Below are positions 8,792 to 17,960 of a stretch of DNA of 20,274 nt, piece by piece. The notes below the pieces were generated by a model, which saw only the letters and a list, made by a program, of their open reading frames with translations, did not search any database and was not told the origin of the DNA. Each line of letters opens with the position of its first letter. Position 1 is the first letter of the stretch. Position numbers and translations under genes: made by a program. The DNA comes from Thalassiosira profunda (lineage: Eukaryota > Bacillariophyta > Thalassiosirophyceae > Thalassiosirales > Thalassiosiraceae), in NCBI GenBank assembly GCA_036939355.1, contig JALLAP010000335.1, positions 1 to 20,274 on the forward strand, read 5' to 3'.

Positions 8792-10124
8792 ATGAGAGTA
8801 TTCTACGTCGACGCATTGCCAGCAATCATACTTGCAGTACTTGGCTTCGTTGGCATCACTGAATCCTTCGTTCATCCGAATGGACGAGCCAAAACTTCTT
8901 GTCCAGCATATATCTGCTGCTGCCCCGCACTTCTTACCGACTGTCAGACTGATCGATGGCACGAATTCTGCGACGATGTGGATGAAATTTTGGCAGGTCT
9001 GGTCAGCCCCGCGCCGGAGTCATTTTGCGTGCTGCATGCCGCCATACACAGGATCAACTGCCAATCTGAGAACGAGGAGACTGATGGCAAATCACTGGAA
9101 GCTTTGGAAGCTCTGTCGTTTCTCGTCAAACCAGATTATGCAATCGATATGTATCTGGATGATGATGTTGTAAAGTGGAGGTTGATACCAAGAGAAGGAA
9201 GTGCCAAAGTTCTGCATCAGCTCAAATCGCTTGCATCAGAGCACGAAGATGATCTTTGGCATCAGTACAACCCTCTGCAGCTATCCCAGATCGCCCTAAA
9301 ACTTGCAACAAAGGAGTACAATGGCTCTCAAACTTCGGCAGAGATCCAGGACATTGCGCAGCAAGCAGAGGTCGGTCTCTCGCCGTTTATTTCCTTGTGC
9401 CAACAATCCCGTGTTGAGTTGCTAACACACTTGAATGCAGAAACGATTGGAACTGACGCTAGGCACTGATTTGAGAGGTCCCACATCAGCCGATACCTGC
9501 TTCAACTTTGCACTTGCAGGAGTGCAGGAAAAGTCTGGCCTCTTCGAATCTCTTACTCGCATTGGTATTCATGAGTTGAAAAGGGTCGGCCATCGGGCCT
9601 CCTTTAAACCCAGGGCAATTCTACATATGGTAGAAAAGTTTGCAGCCACAGATATACGAGAGGGCGCATCGGAACTGTACCATGTCGCTGGTGTCTGCTT
9701 GGAAAAGAAGGGCTGTGTTGTCGAGAGTCTGAAAGACGGAGGCTTTGGGTTTCACTGCGAACGACCAAGGTTGTGGCTGAGTAGATTCAGGTTCAAGCAA
9801 AAGAAAGTCTTGCTGTCTGAGACGCCAGAGTGCAGAAGACAAATCAATTGGGGCTGTTTCTTTTGCGATCCCTGCAAACCCCTTGTTGTTGATATCGGGT
9901 GTGGCATGGGAGGCTCGCTGCTGGGCCTCTCTTCCCTGAGCGATGGTGACGACTGCAATTCAGGCGACGATGCAGTGCGAATGAAGTGGCCTGAGCTGAA
10001 TTATGCGGGCGCAGATCTCAATGCAGCCTATTGCAACTTTGGCAATGGCGTTGTATCGAGAGACATCAGAAGAAAAGGGAGAGTCCACTTCTTCTGCCTT
10101 TCTGCAGATGAGTTTCTCACTTGA
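8792..10124 (+). CDS. Putative tRNA (guanine-N7)-type methyltransferase, plastid-type leader, C-terminus apparently truncated
   Basis: Exon 1 is 8792-9370 and exon 2 is 9441-10124. The 70-nt intron (GTCGG...TGCAG) is phase 0 and joins IQDIAQQAE to KRLELTLGTDL; the product is 420 aa. The N-terminus is a signal peptide (ALPAIILAVLGFVGI) followed by TESFVHPNGR, close to the ASAF-type site of ochrophyte plastid proteins. The middle part (~190-335) includes ELYHVAGVCLEKKG and GFGFHCERPRLWLSRFRFKQKK, which I remember from long algal TrmB-like proteins. The SAM-binding motif VVDIGCGMGG includes residues 344-351, followed by LNYAGADLNAAYCNFG and VHFFCLSADEFL. The frame then ends at TGA (10122-10124), before the downstream motif (FPDP or similar) and the C-terminal half of a Rossmann methyltransferase. 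Another frame stays open from 10112 to 10288. A frameshift, sequencing error or decaying gene is therefore possible. The substrate is inferred. Confidence 0.68.
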
Positions 10125-10313
10125 GAACCGCGAGATGGTTGGAAGCAACGCCCGGCGCCAAACGAGCAGAAGGTGTCATGTTTTCGAGCACACCGCTTTT
10201 GCCTTCGGCTGGTTTTCCAGAAGCCGAAGTTCAATGCAACATAGAAGGGACTGCGGTCCATAGAAGTCTTTTCCAGAATAAGAGATAGCCCATAATACTT
10301 GCGAAGATTCTGC
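10125..10313. other. Convergent spacer that may hold the missing methyltransferase C-terminus
   Basis: This stretch lies between the methyltransferase TGA and the stop of the convergent oxidase. A frame open from 10112 to TAG at 10286-10288 reads RTARWLEATPGAKRAEGVMF followed by SSTP, which loosely resembles the expected continuation after the SAM domain. If used, its stop would lie 25 bp from the oxidase stop, close to the spacing of the other convergent pairs. It is not joined in frame to the upstream exon. Confidence 0.35.
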
Positions 10314-11549
10314 TCAAGAGACTGTGCAACCACCGCAACCAGTTGCAATTGTCGGTGTGTAACTGCCAGTTGTATTCAGCTCAACCACCTTCCTGGCGGC
10401 ATCCTTGCCCGACAAGGCAGCTGTGTGGGCGAACCCCCAGCTATCTCTATCGGGCGGAATTGCCTCTCCCGCAAACAAAAGTCTCTTGCCCACTGCTCTC
10501 TGCAGCTCATAAATTTCTTCCGCATTTGTCCAATGAGTAAATCCTGTCTGAACATACTTCTCAGTCGGCCACAAGGTAACAATCGTTCTCTCGTGGCATT
10601 TGGTTGCCTTTCCTTCAAATATTGCGTCCAATTCTGCAAGGAGATCGTCTACAATGGCCTGCTTGTCGCCCTCCCGTGCCAGATCCAGGTACTGCTGGCA
10701 AATCTTTCCATAGCAGTACATTCCCAACAAGTGGCAGTCGGATGCATCCTCTTGACCAAACGTCTCGTCCCAGAAGTCCCTCTCAGAGTAGTTGCTTGAA
10801 GACTCCCGGAAGTAGGTGTACTTGACCAGATCTCTCCTGATCACAAATTTCTGCGGCCAGAATGTCTCACTGAATTTCATGAACACTTTGATGGCCAACC
10901 CCAGGCGAAAGTGCGAAATTGCTCGGCGGATGCGTGTTGGAAGGGCAGGAGTAAATGCAATTGCATTGCTCTGGAGCAATTGCATCGATATCGTAACGAT
11001 CGCATAGCTGCAACGGTATGCATATCCATTGTCACACAACACTTTGACTTTCCCGTCCACAACACCGCTCTCTCTGCAGCTGTAGTCCACGGAAGCAACT
11101 GGTCTGCCCAGCACGAGCGTTCCTGGATGGAGCTTTGCAACTAGCTCATCAGCGAAGAAGTCATACCAACTGCCATTGACGAACTTCCATCCCCACGCAT
11201 TTGAGGGCAGAGTTGGGAATCTGACGAATCGTTTGCCCGTCCACAGGTGCATCCACCCGGTGTAGTGGCGGACCGTTTCTTTACGGCTGGCGACGTCTTC
11301 GTCCAAGATTGCGTTTAAGATCTTTCGCGGATTTCCGTGGATCCATCCCGCTCCCAGGTCGACGGGGAACTCTGCCATGGTTTCGTCCTTGCGTACCCGA
11401 CCACCGAATTGCTCCGTTGCTTCGAGGACTTTGACTGTCAGCCCTGCTTTTTGCAAATGATACGCTGCAGCGAGACCGGCCGCTCCTGCACCGACAACGA
11501 TCACGTCAACATCGGCAGATGCGTGCGCCTTCTCGCCCGATGCCTCCAT
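10314..11549 (-). CDS. Flavin-containing amine oxidase, polyamine-oxidase family
   Basis: FAD enzyme that oxidises amines, most likely polyamines, releasing H2O2. It is a single open frame of 411 aa with no intron. The ADP-binding fold is at residues ~14-45 (VDVIVVGAGAAGLAAAYHLQ, GAGAAG at 20-25, then LEATEQFGGRV). Next come DLGAGWIHG, a middle substrate domain, and the C-terminal FAD-binding block LLFAGEAIPPDRDSWGFAHTAALSGKDAA. These define the PAO/MAO/LSD1 superfamily, and no SWIRM or other chromatin domain is visible. I chose the ATG at 11549; the frame extends to 11630 but holds no other ATG. There is no clear signal peptide, so it is probably soluble and cytosolic. The tail ends TGCGGCTVS. 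The exact substrate cannot be told from sequence. Confidence 0.9.
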   Translation of the reverse strand: MEASGEKAHASADVDVIVVGAGAAGLAAAYHLQKAGLTVKVLEATEQFGGRVRKDETMAEFPVDLGAGWIHGNPRKILNAILDEDVASRKETVRHYTGWMHLWTGKRFVRFPTLPSNAWGWKFVNGSWYDFFADELVAKLHPGTLVLGRPVASVDYSCRESGVVDGKVKVLCDNGYAYRCSYAIVTISMQLLQSNAIAFTPALPTRIRRAISHFRLGLAIKVFMKFSETFWPQKFVIRRDLVKYTYFRESSSNYSERDFWDETFGQEDASDCHLLGMYCYGKICQQYLDLAREGDKQAIVDDLLAELDAIFEGKATKCHERTIVTLWPTEKYVQTGFTHWTNAEEIYELQRAVGKRLLFAGEAIPPDRDSWGFAHTAALSGKDAARKVVELNTTGSYTPTIATGCGGCTVS

Positions 11550-11746
11550 TCTATCAGCGCCGCCTGCAAGGCTGGCACCTGTTGCCCTCTCCTGCTGCGC
11601 CAACGCCACAAGGACCTCCTTGCAAGTCAACGACGTGAACGTGCACCTCGGTGCACAACCACGGGTCTCCTTCCGTCCCGACTCCGGCGTTCATTCACTG
11701 TTCCCGAACTCGAACGAGGAGAGCACTGAACCGAACAACGACGGCC
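11550..11746. promoter_or_regulatory. Short divergent promoter, amine oxidase / BSD protein
   Basis: Only 197 bp separate the two start codons, so the promoters must be closely spaced or shared. Three GTG/TGCAC-type words lie near 11634-11655. No TATA box is obvious. Confidence 0.35.
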
Positions 11747-12921
11747 ATGGCGTCCTGGTTCTCCTCCGTGTCCGACGCCGTCGCCGGCGGCACCCTCGGG
11801 GACGCCCTGGGCGACAAGCTGAGCGGCCTCAAGGACATCAAGGACAAGGTCCAATCCAAGGTGACCAACCTCGATCCCGACCTCCTCAAGAAGCTCGCCC
11901 TGCAGTCCGACGAGATGGTCGCGGAACGCCAGGACATGTACGAGGAGGAGGTGCGGAAGGAGGCCGTCAAGGACAGCCTGGCCGAGATTTTGCCGTGGGA
12001 GACGCGGGACGCCGAGATGGAAATACTTGTGGATGAGTGCAGGGAGGTGATATTGGGGCTGAGCGCGAAGGACGAGACGTTCACGGGGCCGTTCGTCCTG
12101 TCGGGGGGTCTGCCCAGCGGCGGGGAGGAGGGCGCCGACGACGGCGATGAGGGAGAGGAGGACGTGTCGGAGGACGCCAAAGCCGCCAGGGATTTGGCGA
12201 ACGCGGAGGCGTCGGCCGAGAAGCTGTCGAAATTGCAACCCCTGCCCGGCCTCCTGGCGGACTTCGACCTCGACACGCACGTCGGCCTCATCCAGCGGCT
12301 GCTGAAGGAGGATCCGAAGCTTGTGGAGATGCATTCCCGGCTGTCGAGCGGGGGACAGAGGGAGCTGATCTTTTGGAAGAATTGTGAGTTTGCTCTGTAG
12401 TGGTTTCGATGCATCTCGGCCTTTGGCAAACGCTCACATCACGTGCCCATTCTCCCGCAGACTTTTTTCACTGCGCCTACACCCGGTACGAGGCAGGGTT
12501 GAGCATTGATGAGATATGGTCGAACGAGCCGAGGGCCACCGGTCCTGCAGCGGCGGCAGAGGAGGCGGGAGAATACGATGTGGTGGACGAACCGGACGAG
12601 GAGGTGATATTTGATTCCGCCTCGTCGGCCGCATCGATCGATTCCGGGGCGCATAAGAAGGGGGATTCGTTTTCGGACGCCGATGCCCTCGTGGGCGATG
12701 CGCAGACGCCTAGTGCCTCCACACCGCAAACCTCAATATCGCCACCCTCGTCTCCGCAAAGGAATGTGTCGGCCGAAGCGGAGGCCCTGACCCCATCCGA
12801 CACTGCCATTGACGCTGGCGGTGCAGAGTACGAGTTTGTGGCCAGCGCTACCGGGGGAGACGGGGATGATGGATCGATGGACGAATTGGAAGCGGAGATT
12901 GCCGCTGCTTTGGACGATTGA
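11747..12921 (+). CDS. BSD-domain protein
   Basis: Exon 1 is 11747-12383 and exon 2 is 12461-12921. The 77-nt intron (GTGAGT...CCCGCAG) is phase 1; the protein is 365 aa. Residues 1-~115 resemble the N-terminal part of plant and protist BSD proteins (MASWFSSVSDAV, then EILPWETRDAEMEILVDECR and FTGPF). An acidic linker follows (~120-150), then the BSD domain (~180-230): DTHVGLIQRLLKEDPKLVEM ending in LIFWKNYFFHCAY. The FW..YF signature is created by the splice, which supports the intron. The C-terminal ~130 residues are acidic, Ser-rich and low-complexity. BSD domains occur in TFIIH p62, synapse-associated proteins and DOS2, so molecular function stays open. The ATG at 11747 begins the conserved part; upstream codons in frame have no ATG. 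Confidence 0.85.
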
Positions 12922-13369
12922 GATAGATGTTGTCGTAGGATGGGATGCACAAATTGCTCTTGGCACAGTTCTGACGGACATTTCAATCCGTGGTATTGTA
13001 GCTGGTAGCAGCCATAATAGTGCCTTATGTGCCTAGATCATGCTTGCAAATGCATCTCACTACCTCTGGTAAGAAGGCGGGGGGTGCAAAAGAAGTGTTC
13101 AATTTCCTGCATTGCAAAAACCTGAGGACTTTGATTTGCAGCTGGAACAAGCCACGCACAACGTTCATTGGCAAATCAACTTGATGTCGAAGCTTGGAGA
13201 TACAGCCGCTCTAGAGACTCGCCAGCTCGTCTCTGCTCAGACTCGTGTCCACCTGTGGAAGCAAAGGGGCGCTGCCTGGCTGGCAAGGAAGTGGTGGCTA
13301 AGCTTGAAAACTCTCGGAGGCAAATTTTGGCACTGACACGTCACTTTGTACTCCTCAGAAAGTCAGTCA

Positions 13370-13379
13370 GCTATAAATA
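13370..13379 (+). promoter_or_regulatory. TATA-like box
   Basis: CTATAAATAC is the best TATA-like match I saw in the intergenic parts of the window. It lies at the entrance of the AT-rich island and could start a transcript near 13400, more than 500 bp before the DUF6824 start codon. Strand and use are inferred. Confidence 0.3.
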
Positions 13380-13397
13380 CAACATCTATTTTTTTCT

Positions 13398-13451
13398 CAA
13401 TGAAAGTGGAAGGCCTATCCATTTCATTGGTATGTATTTGAAACAAATACA
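13398..13451. repeat. Two adjacent inverted repeats in AT-rich island
   Basis: First: CAATGAAA (13398-13405) with TTTCATTG (13422-13429); an inner TGGA/TCCA pairing extends the stem past a one-base bulge. Second: TGTATTTG (13433-13440), AAA loop, CAAATACA (13444-13451). They are separated by only 3 nt. Confidence 0.6.
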
Positions 13452-13916
13452 CCCTGCAAACTTGCGTAGTCACAATTACATACCTATTTTGGCAATAACA
13501 GACCAAATTCCAGTCGTAATTCTATCCTACGTGGGCAGTTGATGTTTCCAAACAACAGCCCTGCGACACAGAATCCAAGACTGCCGCCGAGCGAGCCACG
13601 AACCCTCGCCAGGTGCCCAGCCCAGAACATGGCGGTGGTGCCACCGACGCGGCGGCATACCTAGCAAGGCAGCAACTCCGCTCTCATCGGGTTGATTAGG
13701 TGCAGCGCGAGCAGGGCACGGAGGCGGCTGTCGATGCACTGGCGGACGGTGAAGGTGAGCGGTCGTGGAGTGGATGTGCCAATCCCGGGCGATTGTGCAA
13801 ATCACGCTTCGCCCTTTCATTTTCATGGCCAATCCAACCGTTGCCTCTCCCCCAGCACCCCAGCCCTCCCCTGAAGAGAGCAGAGGCAGCACGCAGCTGG
13901 AAAGATCTCAGCCATC

Positions 13917-15546
13917 ATGGCGGAGGAGCAGCCGCAGATTCGCGGGGCCGATCCGCCTCAAAACAATCTGAACATCATGGCAGCCGCAGCCGAGCGCCTC
14001 AGCTGCCTCGCCGAGGCCGCCGCGTCCGCCAGCGAGGACAACAGCAGCGCGGGCCCGACGAGCCCCAACGACAGCGCGAGCCCGTCGGCAACGCGGCCCA
14101 AGCTCGTCCTGCCCGCCCTCACGGCCGCGGTGGAGCAAGACCTCGCCCTGACGAAGGGCTCGTCGAGGGCGCAGGGCACGTCGGCGATGGCGAGCAGCAA
14201 GCCGCTCTCGATCGAGAGCCGGCCGGAGTATGCCGACTACCCCCTGTCGGACATCGCGACGCCCCATCCGAACGACGTGTGTAAGTGCCAGCTCTGTCGC
14301 TGCAACCGCTTGGCATAGCTCCAGCCCCTTCCCGCATAATGCTCACATCTTGTGCACCTTCTTCTGAATTGCAGTGTGCGGCCGAGGAGGAGGCTCGAAC
14401 AACCACCCCGGCAACGAGTCCTTCCGCGAGCTCGTCAACGAGGTGAAGGTCCCCTACGTCAACTGTCCCAAGCGCGAGAAGCCCCTCATCGCCCGCCGCA
14501 TCGTCGAGGCCGTGCGGAACCAGACCCCTCCGGGCAGGTTCCTCTCCAAGAATGTAAAGACGGGGCTGTGGAAGGACATCGGGGACGGCAAGGCTCGAGA
14601 GAAGACGAGCCAGGCTCTGAGGGAAGGGGCGCCTATCATCCGAGATATCATGAGGAAGCCCGCCAACGAGGTGACCAAGATAACCAAAGAGGTCGACGTG
14701 GCTGTTGTATTGAAGGAGGCGAAGAAGGCCGAGAGGGAAGACAAGGAGCATCGCGTCAATTCGACTGATCAGGAGGATGCTTTGCAAGCAGGCGCCAATG
14801 CACAAGTTCAAGATTCACCTTCCTTTCCGGCCATTGCTTTGGCTGCGCTAAAACGAGGCAAGAGCGTGGGCCACAGCCCTCCTACCCTCGTGCTGAGCAG
14901 CGACGCCCCTGGCAGTGTGCCTCCGCTCCAGAGATTTCAGTCTGTGGGCACTGGGGGCGCCACCAATGATGGCCAGCCTCCGGTAGCCTGGCCTCCGGAG
15001 CCACATCATTTAGCCAGGAACTTTGGCCAGATGCCCTGGCCGCATGCACAGATGACAGGAGGCTTTGCATCGGCCTTGCGACAGCATGCAGGAGGATTTG
15101 CGCCACCGCCACCGGCCCCAGTGCCGCGATCTCCTGATATGGTTCCGGTAGAAACCGTTCGCAGGCTGCTGCTAGGACAGCTCGATCCTGTCCAGCTCGC
15201 ACTGCAAATCCTGTCTCCAGAGGAAGTTGCAATTGTAGCGCGTCTAAACCCCACCCCACCCGGAGTGCCCCAGATCAACATCGATGCGCACAGACCGGTG
15301 GCTCCTGCCGTTGTTCCTAGCGCGATGACGTCCAATGCGACGATGCAAGTGGCCAGGGTGGTTTCGGATGTGTCGACGGCGTCTTCCATGCCCTCAGTTG
15401 TTACGTTGCAGACGAGGCAGCACTCTCCCTTGAATCAGAGCTCAAATGCACTGCAAAGCAGTGGCGACGAGGCTAGCTCCCTGGACTCCAGCAAAAGAGA
15501 GCGAGCCCTTCCCAAGAAGAAGAGGAAGTACATTGAAGCAAGCTGA
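13917..15546 (+). CDS. DUF6824 domain protein, probably nuclear
   Basis: Exon 1 is 13917-14280 and exon 2 is 14375-15546. The 94-nt intron (GTAAGT...TTGCAG) is phase 1 and sits inside the domain's first motif: HPNDV joins LCGRGGGSNNHPGN. The protein is 511 aa. The domain (~117-207) shows the family pattern: DVLCGRGGGSNNHPGNESFR, then KPLIARRIVEAVR, PPGRFL, GLWKDIGDGKAREKTSQALR and EGAP. The family is best known to me from diatoms and other stramenopiles, where many copies occur; it is suspected to act in the nucleus, possibly on DNA. The N-terminal 115 residues are Ala/Ser-rich and the C-terminal 280 are Pro/Ala/Ser-rich, likely disordered. The C-terminus carries PKKKRKYIEAS, a strong monopartite nuclear-localisation-type signal. 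Function is otherwise unknown. Confidence 0.88.
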
Positions 15547-15662
15547 ATGCGTTCTACTCCGGGCGACTATCTGCAAAGTGAAAATTAACAAACAATAGGC
15601 ACTGAACTGAAAATGCTTGTTCAAGCTTGTATTTCTATGAAAGGTGTGGATTGCCCCGGGCT
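15547..15662. other. Convergent spacer, DUF6824 gene / HUS1
   Basis: 116 bp between two convergent stop codons. It must hold both 3' ends. AT-rich words (AAAATTAACAAACAATAG near 15580-15597) could serve 3'-end formation, but no exact AATAAA is present. Confidence 0.3.
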
Positions 15663-16736
15663 TTAGAAATCCATCATATCCGGCGAGAGGAAGTGCACTG
15701 GAATGTAATACGTGAAGAATCCGACATCTTCCGGCTCCAGCACGACGTGCACAACCATCATCTCATTCGCCACCAAGCATATGATGTAGGATCCGACAGT
15801 TCCCCTGGCCATGGAAGACTGCCACTGCAACGACGCCAAGAGTTTCTTGCTGTCCACCTTCAGTGTGCAGCGAGCAGGGTCCGTTTGCGGTTGCTCCGCC
15901 TCTTCGTCCACCCTCGGAATCAATTTGTCGTAGAATGTTTTGACCGAGACGGCGTCGTTGTCCACTCGAAGCACGAGCTCCCCCGCCATCGATCCGTCCA
16001 CGTAAATGATGGGGCTCATCGCTTTGAGGCGCTCAATGACCGGCCGCAGCGGCCGCTCCAGTTGAAACTCTAATTGCACATCCGGGGTATTGACCACGGG
16101 CGGGAGGTAATGCTGCCACTCCTCGGCCCTCAATATTTTCACGGGCACTGCGTGGTGCACGTCCAGCGTGCCGTTGGCAGCGGAGGTGTCGAGGCAGAGG
16201 CACGGCACTCCCCCGCGCTTCGCCAGCTTCATGACCACAATGACCGAGGACGTAGAGTGATACGACGAGCAGCTCCTGCGCGAAGACGCATTCCGCTCAT
16301 CCCCCCGGCCGCTGTTGTGCAGCGGGGCCGAGTTGGCCCGCTCCCCTCCTCCCCCGCCGCCCCCCAACGACTGCAGCGTGGCCGCCAGCGCCGTCCGCAG
16401 ATGCGCCATTTTGATGTCAAACACTATCACGTTGTCCGCAATGCTCTCGATCTTGTGCTCCAGAAAGATGCCGTTGACGGCGATCAATTCCGAGAAGCAC
16501 GCGATGCCCTCGGCGCCATGCTCGCCCCCGCCCATCGGGTGCCCGCCGTCGACGGTCCGTCCCGCCCCTCCCCGCGAGGAGATGCGCAGGACCTCCGGGT
16601 CGAGGTACAAAGTGGTCCCGCTGCCGATGGATTTGTCGTCGGGGCCTCCGCTGCCGCCGGTCAATCGGGATATCGGAAGAATGACATTGTGCAGGAGCTG
16701 CACGTGCTCCATCGCCATCTTCGACTTGAACCGCAT
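15663..16736 (-). CDS. HUS1: HUS1, 9-1-1 DNA-damage checkpoint clamp subunit
   Basis: PCNA-like subunit of the RAD9-RAD1-HUS1 ring that loads at damaged DNA and activates ATR-type checkpoint signalling in the nucleus. It is a single open frame of 357 aa with no intron, from the ATG at 16736. The start MRFKSKM with HVQLLHNVILPISRL, then FSELIAVNGIFLEHKIESIADNVIVFDIKMAHLRTAL, HAVPVKILRAEEWQHYLPP, VQLEFQLERPLRPVIERLKAMSP and the end VEPEDVGFFTYYIPV-like block all follow HUS1. It is longer than animal HUS1 (about 280 aa). The extra length is in a Gly-rich, Ser/Arg-rich loop near residues 40-75 and in one (~124-155) containing seven consecutive glycines. The other clamp subunits are not in the window. 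Confidence 0.93.
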   Translation of the reverse strand: MRFKSKMAMEHVQLLHNVILPISRLTGGSGGPDDKSIGSGTTLYLDPEVLRISSRGGAGRTVDGGHPMGGGEHGAEGIACFSELIAVNGIFLEHKIESIADNVIVFDIKMAHLRTALAATLQSLGGGGGGGERANSAPLHNSGRGDERNASSRRSCSSYHSTSSVIVVMKLAKRGGVPCLCLDTSAANGTLDVHHAVPVKILRAEEWQHYLPPVVNTPDVQLEFQLERPLRPVIERLKAMSPIIYVDGSMAGELVLRVDNDAVSVKTFYDKLIPRVDEEAEQPQTDPARCTLKVDSKKLLASLQWQSSMARGTVGSYIICLVANEMMVVHVVLEPEDVGFFTYYIPVHFLSPDMMDF

Positions 16737-17177
16737 GATTAATTGTGCAAGTTGAGCGCAATGACGCGACTACTCTGAACCAATCAAGGCCGACGACCAT
16801 CCGCGGGCCAATCCCCCCTCTATTGATTGATATCCCTGTTGCCGGCGCCAAGAGGGGGGGCTAGGAGGATGAAACGGTCGAGGTCCACGCAGGCAGCAGA
16901 GCAGCAGCAGGAGAGACTCTGGACTCTGGAAGAAAAATGCTCCGCTCGAGACTCGTGACGAATCAAGGTCACGTGACAAATCAGTCACGAAGGTAGCGAG
17001 GAACGAACGTCCTCCTCTCGCCTCGCACCTCTTCCTGCACTCTTCCTGCAGGGTTATGATTTGGATCTCGATATCCTCTGGCAGAGAACTCCAGAAGAGT
17101 GAGTCTGGAGTTGTGAGCGCAGCTACGCGGTTTCTATCGGATGTACCTTATGCACAGCCCGGCACTCTCTGCCTCGT
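16737..17177. promoter_or_regulatory. Intergenic region upstream of HUS1
   Basis: About 440 bp between the HUS1 start and the stop of the next minus-strand gene. It contains a 10-bp palindromic E-box GTCACGTGAC (16968-16977), a short CAG-rich run (~16889-16910), and a tandem pair of the 11-mer CTCTTCCTGCA (17029-17039 and 17040-17050). No protein gene is convincing. Confidence 0.4.
16968..16977. promoter_or_regulatory. Palindromic E-box GTCACGTGAC
   Basis: A perfect 10-bp palindrome around CACGTG, 232 bp before the HUS1 start. It is a typical site for bHLH or bZIP regulators; use is inferred. Confidence 0.35.
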
Positions 17178-17960
17178 TCACCCTGCCTTCTTTCCCCCAA
17201 GCAACAGCAATATATTGTCAGGCACTCCGCCCTTCGGGACATCCACCGGCGCCGTCGCGTCCATCCCGTTCTTCTTTCGGTACGCATCCTCGTACACCTT
17301 TCTTTTCACGCAGTTGTCGGCAAAGTCTCTCACCGCGCGCCACCGCTGCGGATCCTGCAACCCGCAGTCGTCTCCGTCGTCGACATTGCTCCAAAAGGGC
17401 GCCGGGACCTCCTTGCGCACGAACGCCACCCACTCGGGGCACACGCTCTCGGCCACGCGGCTCCTCCCGCTGCAGAGAGGTATTTTGGACACCTCCTCGT
17501 ACGAGCTGGCGTTCATGGAGCTCATTTTGTTGTATCCTCGCCAGCCGCACCACGCGCCAAACGATGCCTCGAAAACGAACGCCGCCGTCTTTTGCATCCA
17601 TCGCGTGCCTGCCTTTTCTGCAATCTCGTCCGCCTCTCGTAGCTTCCTCGCTTTGTCCGGATTGATCCGCACGGCCAAGTATCGAGGCAAAAAGCGCACG
17701 GAGACAAACGCCACGCCGGATAACGCAATGCCCGCCAAGAATGCCGATCGCTCGTTGGCCATCACTCGCCCGATGATGTCGCTCTCTGCCGCATATCGCT
17801 GTCGGACGACCTCGAGGTCCTCTCCATTGTCGCTCTGCGTGTCGTCGTTCTGGTAGGCCGCCTGGAGAGCCCCCCTATGCTTCTTTAGTATCTCTTTGGT
17901 GCGGTTTTTGTATAGGCTCTCCTTTTGCAGCTCCTTCTCCGCGCTGCCTTTGGATTGCAT
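17178..17960 (-). CDS. Unrecognised membrane protein with two hydrophobic segments
   Basis: I do not recognise the family. The reading from ATG at 17960 gives 260 aa without introns. The first 70 residues are charged and partly helical (KELQKESLYKNRTKEILKKH). A hydrophobic segment lies at ~73-96 (SAFLAGIALSGVAFVSVRFL), followed by a basic amphipathic stretch (PDKARKLREADEIAEKAG) and a second, weaker segment at ~124-143 rich in aromatic residues (AAFVFEASFGAWCGWRGY). The C-terminal ~110 residues are soluble and contain four cysteines, including CPEWVAFVRKEVPAPFW and GLQDPQRWRAVRDFADNCV, and it ends LLLLGGKKAG. The same frame extends to an ATG at 18302, but the added 114 residues have few acidic residues and look non-coding. 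An organelle or ER membrane location is possible. Confidence 0.7.
   Translation of the reverse strand: MQSKGSAEKELQKESLYKNRTKEILKKHRGALQAAYQNDDTQSDNGEDLEVVRQRYAAESDIIGRVMANERSAFLAGIALSGVAFVSVRFLPRYLAVRINPDKARKLREADEIAEKAGTRWMQKTAAFVFEASFGAWCGWRGYNKMSSMNASSYEEVSKIPLCSGRSRVAESVCPEWVAFVRKEVPAPFWSNVDDGDDCGLQDPQRWRAVRDFADNCVKRKVYEDAYRKKNGMDATAPVDVPKGGVPDNILLLLGGKKAG

Larger units (their letters stand above)
12922..13916. other. Long intergenic region with AT-rich island; no convincing gene
   Basis: Nearly 1 kb without a gene I can support. Frames at 13112-13336, 13168-13542 and 13527-13892 (minus) are open but show no domain, and the first lacks an ATG. Around 13360-13530 the composition turns AT-rich, unlike the GC-rich surroundings, with a TATA-like word and two adjacent palindromes. 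A distal promoter plus a long 5' leader of the DUF6824 gene, a non-coding RNA, or a remnant element are all possible. Confidence 0.4.

Noticed and set aside
10122..10124. In-frame TGA of the methyltransferase as a selenocysteine codon
   Set aside because: The sequence after TGA in the same frame soon stops and does not resemble a methyltransferase; no SECIS-like structure was evident to me.
11620..12334. Long frames on both strands over the BSD gene (138, 235 and 244 codons)
   Set aside because: They are GC-rich shadow frames; only the frame from 11747 carries conserved PWE and BSD motifs.
13168..13542. 124-codon plus-strand frame across the AT-rich island
   Set aside because: No recognisable domain, abrupt composition change within it, and no supporting gene structure.
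12922..13916. tRNA or other structured RNA gene in the long intergenic region
   Set aside because: I looked for the tRNA T-loop pattern (GTTCRANYC) with matching acceptor arms and found none; a covariance-model scan would be decisive.
16315..16755. 146-codon plus-strand frame over HUS1
   Set aside because: It is antisense to a well-supported HUS1 frame and is Pro/Ser-rich low complexity.
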